Part shown: piece after piece, positions 7,510-14,720 of the stretch
How positions within the stretch are numbered: position 1 is the stretch's first letter
How the letters are laid out: each line of letters starts with the position of its first letter
Source of the DNA: FW021-bin31 sp964467635
GTDB lineage: Bacteria; Bacteroidota; Bacteroidia; Chitinophagales; Chitinophagaceae
Direction of reading: 5' to 3'
Length of the DNA: 16,474 bases
Assembly (NCBI GenBank): GCA_964467635.1
Contig: CAYXRN010000077.1
Coordinates: 1 to 16,474, forward strand
Translations under genes and position numbers: made by a program
The notes under the pieces: model-generated
Told to the model about the DNA's origin: nothing
Seen by the model: only the letters and a program-made list of their open reading frames with translations
The model's database searches: none

Positions 7510-8159
7510 GGTTCCTCCTTTTTAATTCCATATACAGTATGTACTGTCAGGACTTCTCTTTTTTCCTGCTGTCTATAGGCAACCATCCATTTAATTTCGT
7601 GAATGAATTTTTTTGAAAAAACATATTGCTCCTGCATATCCTCATACAACCGGTCAATCCGTTCCAGCCGTTCCGCATCCTTCATGGTTAATTTGCCCGG
7701 CGTGATCACGCGCATCAGGGCGCTTACCGTAGCCAGGCCATCTGCAAAAAGCTTATCAAATACCCGGTAGAGGTAACCCCGTTCCTCCGGATTAAAAAGG
7801 TCATGTTGTGCCAGCTGTTTAGCCACACGATTGCAGTCCCGCAGGACCATCGCCTGCAGTTGTATAATATCTGCCACCCGTGCGTAGGATTTTATCCCGG
7901 GATTGACACTTTCCAGTGAATAAAAGAAAGCACGATGTAAATCCAGCTCCCCTTTTTTAAGTGCACCGATCATTTGCCATCCTTCCCTGGCGATGGAATA
8001 GCCTTTTTGCAAACACCCCGCGTATACTTTCAAAGCGGCTATTTGCTGAACCAGGTATTTTTGCTGCGTTTTTTTCTGTTTAAAAAGCTCGGCAAAGGTC
8101 TGGGCTTGAGGCACCGCCGCTGTCGCAATAAGCAATAAGGTTAACATATACTTTTTCAT
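7506..8159 (-). CDS. Secreted TerB/TraI-like conjugation protein, second paralogue
   Basis: This 217-residue protein has a signal peptide (MKKYMLTLLLIATAAVPQAQ, 1-20) and a helical mature part. It aligns by eye with the following gene. Shared patterns are ELFKQKKTQQKYLVQQIAAL followed by KGYSIAREGWQMIGALKKGE, then LDLHRAFFYSLESVNPGIKS, FNPEERGYLYRVFDKLF, the run DAERLERIDRLYEDMQEQY and the end VYGIKK. It is less like the commonly seen family members than its neighbour, suggesting a duplicated and diverged copy. It begins 9 bases after the traI stop and overlaps the next start by 4 bases, so the three are surely one translation unit. Its function is unknown. Confidence 0.8.
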   Translation of the reverse strand: MKKYMLTLLLIATAAVPQAQTFAELFKQKKTQQKYLVQQIAALKVYAGCLQKGYSIAREGWQMIGALKKGELDLHRAFFYSLESVNPGIKSYARVADIIQLQAMVLRDCNRVAKQLAQHDLFNPEERGYLYRVFDKLFADGLATVSALMRVITPGKLTMKDAERLERIDRLYEDMQEQYVFSKKFIHEIKWMVAYRQQEKREVLTVHTVYGIKKEEP

Positions 8160-8168
8160 GATCCGGTT

Positions 8169-8858
8169 TTACTTTATCCCGTACAATTGCCGCATGGCCT
8201 TTAGATTATTTCCCGTCTTGGCCCGCTGCAGGCGCATGATCATATTTTGCTGATTAAACAAGATGAGGGCACTGTAATTCTGATCCACCTTATGGTTCAC
8301 TTCGTCAATAAGCTGTAACCTTTCGGCATCACTCATGCGGGTGGTAAAGGAGTGGGCGACCAAAAAAAGCAGATCTATGTTCTGAGCGGTTTCCTCCAGG
8401 ATGCCGGAATAAACTTCTTCCATATAGTCTAATTCTGCCTGGGTAAAATGGGTATCCTGCCGCAACAGTTCCCAGGCACTTTGGTAAGCCTGCACAAGCT
8501 TCACCTGTTTTTCTGCGATGTCATGCATCTCACTGTAGTAAGTAATAATCAGCTTCACCTTCCAGAGCTGCCGGTAATATGTTTCATAGAGTTCCTTTTG
8601 TTTACGAACCCAGCTGGCGATGTCCTTGAGCTTAAGCTCAGCCATCGCGTTTTCCAACGTCTTCTGCGCATTCTGCAGCCAGATGGTTTTGTTTTGCAGC
8701 CGTTGAACTTTTAGGTCTACCGCCTTAATGATCCTTTTTACTCCTGCTTTAATGATTTCTGCAATGGCCAGCTGGGCATTGGATTTTTGAATAGGTCCTA
8801 CCATAAAACAGGTCATGATCAGGGCGGTCATCCAACAGTACTTTTTCAAGGCGTTCAT
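8169..8858 (-). CDS. traI: Conjugal transfer protein TraI (Bacteroidota type)
   Basis: This 229-residue protein has a signal peptide ending near SNAQ (29). The mature region opens with the family signature IAEIIKAGVKRIIKAVDLKV (32-51), leading into QRLQNKTIWLQNAQKTLEN, a long coiled helical stretch. Further conserved segments are YYRQLWKVKLIITYYSEMHD (93-112), IAEKQVKLVQAYQSAWELLR, FTQAELDYMEEVYSGILEET, then MSDAERLQLIDEVNHKVDQN and the terminal LYGIK. It is not the relaxase TraI of F plasmids; the name follows CTnDOT usage. It is secreted and probably periplasmic, which by helical character and position could suit a VirB5-like accessory, an inference only. It begins 11 bases after traG. Confidence 0.85.
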   Translation of the reverse strand: MNALKKYCWMTALIMTCFMVGPIQKSNAQLAIAEIIKAGVKRIIKAVDLKVQRLQNKTIWLQNAQKTLENAMAELKLKDIASWVRKQKELYETYYRQLWKVKLIITYYSEMHDIAEKQVKLVQAYQSAWELLRQDTHFTQAELDYMEEVYSGILEETAQNIDLLFLVAHSFTTRMSDAERLQLIDEVNHKVDQNYSALILFNQQNMIMRLQRAKTGNNLKAMRQLYGIK

Positions 8859-8869
8859 ATCCTAAAAAT

Positions 8870-11410
8870 TTAGTTGTTATTTTTCATCTCATCAGCCAGT
8901 ACGCTAATCCCTTTTTTCAGATCGCCGCCAAATTTCGTGGCGTATTCCTGTACCTTCACTTTCTCCTTTTCTTCCGTGGTGTAGGTCAGGTATTCCTCGG
9001 GAGACACCTCGGTGCGATAGACTTTACTCAGCATGCCGCCCAGCGAGATAAACACTTCCTTGTATTTCCTTGCCGGGTCATTGGCTTTATTCACCGAAAG
9101 CACCAGGGCCTTTTCCTTGTCCGTAAGGCCCAGGAGCTGTTGTATCTGGTCGAATTTGTTTTGATATTTGCTTTGATCCAGCAGTATTTTACAGTCAGAA
9201 TTATTGATGATGGTCTCCTTCACTACGGGAGAAGAAATAATGTCTTCCACTTCCTGGGTAACGACCACGGCTTCTCCAAAGAACTTCCGGACCGTCTTAA
9301 ACAGATATTTGATGTATTCAGCCATGCCTTCCCTGGCGATGGCTTTCCAGGCTTCCTCAATGAGGATCATCTTGCGGACGCCCTGCAGCTTCCGCATTTT
9401 ATTGATAAACACCTCCATGATAATGATGGTGACCACAGGAAAGAGAATAGGATGATCCTTGATGTTATCCAGCTCAAATACGATAAACCGCTCCTGCAGC
9501 AGGTCCAGGTTCTCCGTGGCATTCAACAGGTAGTCAAACTCGCCTCCTTTATAAAAGGGGCGCAGCACATAAAGCAGGTTGTTGACGTCAAAATCTTTCT
9601 CCTTGACCTTGTCCTTTGACAGTACCGTTACAAATTCATCCCGGAGAAATTCATAAAAGCTGTTGAAACAAGGAAAAACGTGTGCAGTATTGTCCGAACC
9701 ACTGTTGTCTGCCCCCTCTTGTGTCTCTTTCGTTCCTTGTTCGTTGGTCAATTCACGGCCACGATGCACCTTTTCAAAATATAATTGCAGCGCGCTGGAG
9801 AGAGCGACGTATTCACTGCGCTTATAAGTCTCATCATCCTTTTTCCAGAGGGCTAACAACAAGGTCTTGATGCTTTCTTTTTTTTCGGTGTCCATGCGGT
9901 CGCCGGCACCTATATAAAAGGGATTAAACCGGATCGGGTTGGATTCGTCATAAGTAAAATAATAGCCGTTCACCAGGTCACACAGTCCTCTATAGCTGTG
10001 TCCTACATCTACCAGGACGATATGCGTCCCCTGCTCATAATAGCCCCGTACCAGGTGGTTGGTGAAAAAGCTCTTGCCCGATCCGCTGGGCCCCAGGATG
10101 AATTTATTCCGGTTGGTGCAAATTCCCCGTTTCATGGGCTCATCGCTAATATCCACATGTACGGGCTTTCCGGTCAGCCGGTCACCCAGCCGGATACCTA
10201 CAGGGCTGAGGGAAGACTGGTAGCCTGTTTCCAGGTTGAGAAAACAACAGGCTTGTTCAGCGAAAGTATCAAAAGTGTCGTTCATGGGAAAGTCCGCCGC
10301 ATTACCGGGAATGCCCGCCCAAAACACCTGGGGCGCCCCCAGGGTTTCCTGACGCGTCACCGCGTCCATCTGTGCCAGGGCAGCCGATACCTTGTTTTTC
10401 AGATCCGCCAATTCTGCTTTACGCTCGGTCCACACCAACAGGTTAAAATGCGCTTTCACAGGCAATCGCCCCTCGCTGATGGCTTCATTTAAAAAATCGT
10501 TGGTCGCATCCCTGGCAATCATATTTTCCCGGCTATAGGCGGATAAGGACTGAAGGCGCCGCCGCTTGGATTCTAATTGCTGCATGGTCTTCCCCGCATT
10601 TTCTAAAAAAAGATACTGGTTGTAAATGTGGTTGCAGGGCAACAGTTGTCCGAGTGTAGAGGCAAAGCCAATGGAAAACTTGGTTTTATCCGTAGAATAT
10701 TTATCGTAATTGATGCGGGCACCGCATAGCGCAGGCAAATCAGCCGCATCTCCCAAAGTATATAAACCACAATATTTGCCCCCTACCTGCAAGCGCTCGT
10801 CAAATACAATATCGCTTTTTAATACGGACTCCTTTTCCGTGGAAAGATTGAAGTAACGCTCGATTAAACCGGCCCTTCTGCTTTGGCTTAATAACTTTTC
10901 TTCCCTTACTCTGTCCAGCTTCACAAAACCACTGTCTTCCAAAACTCTTCTAAATTGTCCCGTGCTGTCCAAGAAGTCCTGGAACGGTTGCTCTTTGAGT
11001 GTTTGTTCCGGCACAATAGATTTTCGCAATAAATTAGAAAACAAGGAACTGGAAGGTTTTCTTCCACCGGCTTTTTTAGTTATAAGAATATAACAGCTGT
11101 GGGCAAGAAACGGCCGTTCATTAAAAAACCGCTCACTGCTTCTGCTGAGAAAACCGGGCCTTCCGTTTATAAAGTCGGCCTGATAGCTGTGCTTTAAAAA
11201 CCAGTCCTGTTTATGAAAAACCGTATTTTGAGGAAGTGTTTTTATCGCCTTGATCCAGCTTTGATGAAAGGCCTCATAATCCTGATCGGATAAGGTAAAT
11301 ATTTCCGGCAACTCCGCGCTAAACACCACCGTTATATCGCCCTGTCGGGACAAAATGCAGTCGTGCTCAATGCCCATGATCGGTAAAATAGCCTCCATCA
11401 CTTTTTCCAT
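8870..11410 (-). CDS. traG: Conjugative transposon ATPase TraG (VirB4-like)
   Basis: This 846-residue cytoplasmic ATPase powers pilus or channel assembly in the mating-pair-formation complex. It has a Walker A GPSGSGKS at 440-447 in FILGPSGSGKSFFTNHLVRG (437-456), and a Walker B MILIEE at 681-686 followed by AWKAIAREGMAEYIKYLFKT. The FGEAVVVTQEVEDI stretch (711-724) is the VirB4 sensor-like Q motif. The N-terminal half (1-400) is the VirB4 N domain, with WFLKHSYQADF (70-80), the FFNERPFLAHSCYI region (95-108) and FNLLVWTE (322-329). Length matches the TraG/VirB4 family of CTnDOT-type elements. In Bacteroidota naming, TraG is the VirB4 homologue, not the VirB4-independent coupling protein. It starts 27 bases after traF. 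Confidence 0.96.
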   Translation of the reverse strand: MEKVMEAILPIMGIEHDCILSRQGDITVVFSAELPEIFTLSDQDYEAFHQSWIKAIKTLPQNTVFHKQDWFLKHSYQADFINGRPGFLSRSSERFFNERPFLAHSCYILITKKAGGRKPSSSLFSNLLRKSIVPEQTLKEQPFQDFLDSTGQFRRVLEDSGFVKLDRVREEKLLSQSRRAGLIERYFNLSTEKESVLKSDIVFDERLQVGGKYCGLYTLGDAADLPALCGARINYDKYSTDKTKFSIGFASTLGQLLPCNHIYNQYLFLENAGKTMQQLESKRRRLQSLSAYSRENMIARDATNDFLNEAISEGRLPVKAHFNLLVWTERKAELADLKNKVSAALAQMDAVTRQETLGAPQVFWAGIPGNAADFPMNDTFDTFAEQACCFLNLETGYQSSLSPVGIRLGDRLTGKPVHVDISDEPMKRGICTNRNKFILGPSGSGKSFFTNHLVRGYYEQGTHIVLVDVGHSYRGLCDLVNGYYFTYDESNPIRFNPFYIGAGDRMDTEKKESIKTLLLALWKKDDETYKRSEYVALSSALQLYFEKVHRGRELTNEQGTKETQEGADNSGSDNTAHVFPCFNSFYEFLRDEFVTVLSKDKVKEKDFDVNNLLYVLRPFYKGGEFDYLLNATENLDLLQERFIVFELDNIKDHPILFPVVTIIIMEVFINKMRKLQGVRKMILIEEAWKAIAREGMAEYIKYLFKTVRKFFGEAVVVTQEVEDIISSPVVKETIINNSDCKILLDQSKYQNKFDQIQQLLGLTDKEKALVLSVNKANDPARKYKEVFISLGGMLSKVYRTEVSPEEYLTYTTEEKEKVKVQEYATKFGGDLKKGISVLADEMKNNN

Positions 11411-11437
11411 TCCGCCTCCTTCTTTTCCTGGTTGTTC

Positions 11438-11785
11438 CTACCGCTTTGTTCGTTTGGATTTCTGCATATGAGAATTTGGCATAAATACCTTCCGGCTATA
11501 GGTTTTAATCACTTTAGGCACCGCCCGTCTCGCCAGTTTTTTCATCATGCCGTACCGCCCGTATTGATGGCTTAGCCGAAATATCTTAAGGGTCATCACT
11601 GTGCCAAGTGTGAGTATAATGCCCAAACAGATAAAGGTATTTATGCCCATGATATACATGATGGCAAAGACGATCAGCAAACCGACAACAACACCTCCGA
11701 AGTACCAGATGTACTGTGCCTTCAACCCTTTGAACTCCAAACTCTTATTGATGCCTTTGTTAATCGTATATACGCTGCTTGTCAT
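11438..11785 (-). CDS. traF: Conjugative transposon protein TraF (VirB3-like, DUF4133)
   Basis: This 115-residue inner-membrane protein has the DUF4133 signature YTINKGINKSLEFKGLKAQY (6-25) followed by two membrane segments (about 26-46 and 50-67), and a basic C-terminal half (67-115) ending KSKRTKR. VirB3 proteins are small, have two helices and usually sit directly before VirB4, as here before traG. It starts 30 bases after the preceding hypothetical gene. Confidence 0.93.
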   Translation of the reverse strand: MTSSVYTINKGINKSLEFKGLKAQYIWYFGGVVVGLLIVFAIMYIMGINTFICLGIILTLGTVMTLKIFRLSHQYGRYGMMKKLARRAVPKVIKTYSRKVFMPNSHMQKSKRTKR

Positions 11786-11815
11786 TGCCTTTTACTGTTA
11801 TTTTATACGGGACGG

Positions 11816-12265
11816 CTATCCGCATGCAATATATCGTTCAATAATATCAGTAACCCTATGACGCAGTACCTGGTCGCCTTGCTTTTCTTCCGAAAACGCG
11901 AAAGTGTCAAAGGTCTTGTTGCACTCCCCTATGAGGTTTACTATTTCATAGGTAAGCCGCCCGGTTTCCTGCATGTAGAGAAAGTAACCTTCGAACTCGG
12001 CCTCCAGTATTTTCCGGATATAAGCAAATCGGGAAGGCCTGAGGTCACGGGTAAGCAGTTCCATGCCTATTTCTTCTATGATATAGCTGGGAGCACCATC
12101 TGCGGTGAGCCGGGAGAGCATCGGTTGAATGCTCTTTACTTTCTTATCCAGGTACTCACCGGCCATATGATCTTCCTGCAGTTTCAGCAACAGATCCGGG
12201 TTGTTTTCCACGATATATCGCCATAGCTTTTCTTCTAACACCTCTTTTTCCATCGTCACTTCCAT
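11816..12265 (-). CDS. Conserved hypothetical between traE and traF
   Basis: This 149-residue soluble, acidic, probably all-helical protein has no signal peptide or membrane segment. Visible stretches are EEKLWRYIVENNPDLLLKLQ (11-30), then EDHMAGEYLDKKV, SYIIEEIGMELLTRDLRPSR (60-79), and the FAYIRKILEAEFEGYF segment. Proteins of this kind occur inside Bacteroidota tra operons, and there is a faint likeness to the DUF1896 family (ending in R-F-x-I-x-x-I-L-x-x-E-F), which I cannot confirm. Its insertion between traE and traF, normally adjacent, is notable. Function is unknown. An alternative start lies at Met5 (MEKEVLEEK). Confidence 0.7.
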   Translation of the reverse strand: MEVTMEKEVLEEKLWRYIVENNPDLLLKLQEDHMAGEYLDKKVKSIQPMLSRLTADGAPSYIIEEIGMELLTRDLRPSRFAYIRKILEAEFEGYFLYMQETGRLTYEIVNLIGECNKTFDTFAFSEEKQGDQVLRHRVTDIIERYIACG

Positions 12266-12299
12266 TATAAACCTCCACTTTATTTTCCACGCTAGGTCA

Positions 12300-12331
12300 G
12301 CCTGCCGGCGTTTTAACCTGGGCCGGCAGGC
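12300..12331. repeat. Perfect 10-bp GC-rich hairpin after traE
   Basis: GCCTGCCGGC at 12300-12309 is the exact reverse complement of GCCGGCAGGC at 12322-12331, with a 12-base loop. It lies in the 75-base gap between the traE stop and the next start. In minus-strand RNA no T run follows (GTGACC then TAGCG), so it is more likely a transcript-stabilising or processing stem than a terminator. Confidence 0.55.
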
Positions 12332-12340
12332 CGGTACGCT

Positions 12341-12673
12341 TTACACCCCAAAAAATGATCTTATCACGGTAGCCACCACCACCAGGAAAACACAGCTTCC
12401 GAACCAGGCCGCTGCTACTTTACCGGTATCCTGATCCCCCGAATTCCATTTTTGATAAACCTTTACCGCACCTATCAGTCCGAGTAATGCGCCTATGGCA
12501 TACATCAGGTCGGTGCCCGAATCAAAATAACTCCGTACTTGCTGATTGGCCTCCTCAATGCCGGCATTTCCGTTTTGCGCCATGGCGGTCAGCCGGAACA
12601 AGATTAACATACCCGTCAGCCCCATGGCCTGCAGTTGCCTCCGCAACTTCCCTCTGCTCCTTTCTCTGCTCAT
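12341..12673 (-). CDS. traE: Conjugative transposon protein TraE (VirB2-like pilin, DUF4134)
   Basis: This 110-residue protein has a basic N terminus, a signal-type hydrophobic segment (about 17-31, cut near MAQ), then EEANQQVRSYFDSGTDLMYA (40-59), the DUF4134 hallmark, and two membrane segments (about 57-73 and 90-107) flanking a KWNSGDQDTGK loop (75-85). Two hydrophobic helices around a polar loop, after a cleaved signal, is the layout of VirB2 pilins, and TraE is regarded as their counterpart. It ends the group VirB2-VirB3-VirB4 (with one insertion). A possible attenuator hairpin precedes it. Confidence 0.92.
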   Translation of the reverse strand: MSRERSRGKLRRQLQAMGLTGMLILFRLTAMAQNGNAGIEEANQQVRSYFDSGTDLMYAIGALLGLIGAVKVYQKWNSGDQDTGKVAAAWFGSCVFLVVVATVIRSFFGV

Positions 12674-12685
12674 TTTTTAAACGTT

Positions 12686-12787
12686 TTGGATTAAAAAAAT
12701 CATAAAAAGGAGGAGCTGCATCAATTCATTGTCTGCCCTCCTGCACTACTTCTTTCTCTTCCTGATTGAATTGAAGCAGCCTCCTCC
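12686..12787 (-). terminator. Attenuator or terminator hairpin upstream of traE
   Basis: On the minus strand the bases from 12787 to 12765 and from 12730 to 12709 form an imperfect inverted repeat: about 20 paired bases with one bulged G and two mismatches, around a 34-base loop. A T-rich tract TTTTTATGATTTTTTT follows directly at the base of the stem. This is the form of an intrinsic terminator and lies between the first gene and traE, so it may attenuate transcription of the transfer genes. The loop (GCAGGAGGGCAG) could pair with the TCCTCC of the 3' arm instead, giving a competing fold. Confidence 0.6.
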
Positions 12788-12801
12788 GTCGCACTACTAC
12801 C

Positions 12802-13284
12802 TCACCCTGTCCATAATAGCTCCGTTTCCTGTTCGTTTAATGTAATAGCGCCCTGTTTGTCACACTCTGAAATGATCAATTCATTAATGGCGGGTCGGTA
12901 AGGGGAATCTTTTAACTCGGGATACCGGTTCAGTGCACGCTTGAGATATTGTACCAACTCCTGCTTGACGTATTTTTTTTGACTGGCATCGGTTATCACT
13001 TCTATCAGCGTCCCCGTCAGATCCTGCACATGCCTGTACGTATCATCGACCGGTGCCGTCAAATCGGCCTCCTCCGGGACCGCGGTATTTTCGTTCTCCT
13101 CAGTGTTGGTCTCTTCCTCCGGCTGTTCATTGGGCTGATGCAAGACAATAGCTGGTTCCTGATGGCCCTTCAATACCTCCTTCAGTTCATCGGAATAAAA
13201 CCGTAATCCTACAAACATATACCAGGCTACCAAAACGAGAAAAACAACCAGAAGATAGGTTGCCCATGAAATACCACTAAACAT
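12802..13284 (-). CDS. Membrane-anchored acidic protein, first gene of the tra operon
   Basis: This 160-residue protein has an N-terminal membrane helix (about 8-27, YLLVVFLVLVAWYMFVGLRF). It is followed by a low-complexity acidic stretch (about 50-73, Glu, Asn and Thr) and a C-terminal helical domain with KKYVKQELVQYLKRALNRYP (103-122), followed by ELKDSPYRPAINELIISECD. Short proteins starting with MFSxISW and one helix are common ahead of traE in Bacteroidota operons, and have no known function. It is upstream of traE on the same strand, with a terminator-like hairpin in the 128-base gap. A cytoplasmic C-terminal domain is probable but its orientation is inferred. Confidence 0.7.
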   Translation of the reverse strand: MFSGISWATYLLVVFLVLVAWYMFVGLRFYSDELKEVLKGHQEPAIVLHQPNEQPEEETNTEENENTAVPEEADLTAPVDDTYRHVQDLTGTLIEVITDASQKKYVKQELVQYLKRALNRYPELKDSPYRPAINELIISECDKQGAITLNEQETELLWTG

Positions 13285-13690
13285 TTGTTTTGATTTTTTA
13301 GTTTACGATCCGTCACTCTTGTTTGCCGCGACAGGGCAAAGAAACAGTGGGACAAATACACGTACAAGTCCTAATTTTGCTGTACCTGTGTTGTCTCCTC
13401 GCAGATATCACTGAGAATCAGTGCAAAAAAATGATCTGTTTTTTTAACTTCATGTCGAAGGCGGAGGGACTTTTCCAAAATTTAAAACCAAAGCGGTTTT
13501 ACAGTCGTTGCTTATCCCGACAATTTTTAGTGCCCTTTGCTGCTTATGTATTAACCCAAAATAAGAACCATAAGGAACGGGTGAATTATTTGAAACCCGT
13601 GCAGTACTATTTTTCTGATTTTTCGCTTCCTTGACGAAGGCCAGTTAGTTATCTTGACTAATGGGTTCCAATCAAGCAGTGGTGCATTAA
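13285..13690. other. Upstream region of the tra operon, no convincing gene
   Basis: The ATG of the first tra gene is at 13282-13284. To its right there is no convincing gene up to the intron relic. On the plus strand there is a 103-codon frame (13323-13634) of improbable composition. A small hairpin CACTGA/TCAGTG (13409-13423), an A7/T7 inverted repeat (13425-13445) and an AAAACC/GGTTTT pair (13484-13500) may be regulatory. A Bacteroidota promoter was searched for on the minus strand, but no good TAnnTTTG with a correctly spaced -33 box was found. Confidence 0.5.
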
Positions 13691-13832
13691 GTGCTTTTAC
13701 CCTATGTTTACACCGTCCGGGGAGTCAAACGCAGCAGGTGCATTTCGCGCACAATGCTTTCCTAATGACTTCTCTTCAGGGCTTATAGCCAATCCTGTTG
13801 GCACAAATTTTCTTGAGGCTGTCTTAAAGTTA

Positions 13833-14174
13833 CTATATATATGTTGTATATAGCATAGAGCCCTTTTGTACTCCATCGTTTCCAACCGAAGCCCTTTTGT
13901 ACTCCATCGTTTCCAACCGAAGCCCTTTTTCCCTTTGGCCTTTGTTACGCACCCATCCATATAGTATCGGATTAATAAGGTCTCCCACGCTGGCCAGGGA
14001 CTGCGATTTATACCGTTGGAACACATCTCCTAGTTTGTCTATCAATTTAGTTCTGGCTTGCATTGTTGGCTGGCAGTTTACCCGCCATTTGCCTGTTCTT
14101 GACTTCACTCTCCCTGAAGTCAAAGACCAGGCACTTTTTAAATGAGTTTCATGGATTTCATTTATTCCATCCAT
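13833..14174 (-). pseudogene. Group II intron reverse transcriptase/maturase, internally deleted
   Basis: From ATG at 14174 a short N-terminal stretch (MDGINEIHETHLKSAWSLTS) runs directly into the C-terminal end of a maturase: KWRVNCQPTMQARTKLIDKL and then the LINPILYGWV motif (66-75, at about 13979-13950), equivalent to the LNPILRGWxNYF of the intron-protein maturase domain. The motif KAKGKKGFGWKRWS, which follows some dozens of residues later in intact proteins, is only about 7 bases further on (13942-13901) and in another frame. So the reverse transcriptase domain (about 300 residues) has been deleted, and a second small deletion with frameshift occurred near the end. Intact homologues have roughly 400-600 residues. 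Confidence 0.75.
13859..13929. repeat. Tandem 31-base duplication in the intron relic
   Basis: The 31-base unit at 13859-13889 is repeated without change at 13890-13920, then its first nine bases (AGCCCTTTT) recur at 13921-13929. It starts AGCCCTTTTGTACTCCATCG. It lies within the C-terminal maturase codons and, being 31 bases long, shifts the frame. It reads as a slip or recombination duplication, not a CRISPR array, since there are no spacers. Confidence 0.9.
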
Positions 14175-14720
14175 GTCATTTAGCTACAGAGCTTTGACTT
14201 TTACTTTGAATAGGTTTAATAATACATTCCCTTCGTCTCATTCTCATTCCAAGAACTGCAATACTACTACGAGATGCTCTGTCCCTGTGGCATGCCTCGA
14301 TATTTTCCTTATTACAATACCCACTGCTCAAAGATTTCTCTTACCTTCATGACAACGGGTGCTCACGTTCCATGTAAACGCCTGTGTTAAGCTCGTGCCA
14401 CCTATACGTGGATGCCGCAAAGACAACCAACCAGTTCACGTTTCGTTGCTTGTCCCAGGGATGGTATTACTCCCTAGTTTTGACATCGTCTAACCATTTC
14501 AACACCTCATCAGTGGTTCATTCTGGTTTACCTTATTAACACTCATCTGACACTTTTAATAATGCCTTTGCCTTTATCGCTCACTACCACAGTTTTTAGC
14601 CACAGCAGCATAAAGGCAGTTTGAAACCGATGCCTGTTGACCAATTCCAAGAGACCTCCTCTCGTCATCTACATAGCATCAATTTCCAATAACTAAAGAA
14701 CTGTTGTTGTTCGTGACACT

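Larger units (their letters stand above)
13690..14720 (-). mobile_element. Degenerate group II intron relic
   Basis: Read on the minus strand, the region has the order of a group II intron: RNA domain sequence, a start codon for the intron protein, and then maturase-end codons. The hallmark CTCGTAGTAGT (revcomp at 14263-14273), preceded by GGGACAGAGCAT, lies about 90 bases before the ATG at 14174, as in bacterial group II introns. Further upstream, sequence around 14340-14520 looks like structured domain I. The protein part is wrecked (see 13833-14174). I do not find an intact domain V or a GTGYG 5' end, so both boundaries are estimates; a GTGTCACG at about 14719-14712 is a possible degenerate 5' start. 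The relic is surely immobile. Confidence 0.7.

Noticed and set aside
6859..8159. Tellurite resistance function
   Set aside because: The TerB label applied to such proteins rests on family naming. These are secreted proteins in a transfer operon and lack any other tellurite gene nearby.
8169..8858. Relaxase TraI as on F plasmids
   Set aside because: It is a short secreted helical protein with no relaxase motifs; the shared name is coincidental.
13409..13445. Intrinsic terminator on the plus strand near 13409-13445
   Set aside because: The stem is only 6 bases with a 3-base loop and the T run follows 15 bases later. No gene upstream would need it.
13323..13634. A 103-codon plus-strand frame
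   Set aside because: The composition is unnatural (many Cys, Gln and Phe in no pattern) and no start signal or motif is seen. It lies in the upstream region of the tra operon.
13859..13929. CRISPR array
   Set aside because: The two copies of the 31-base unit are directly adjacent, with no spacers and no cas genes.
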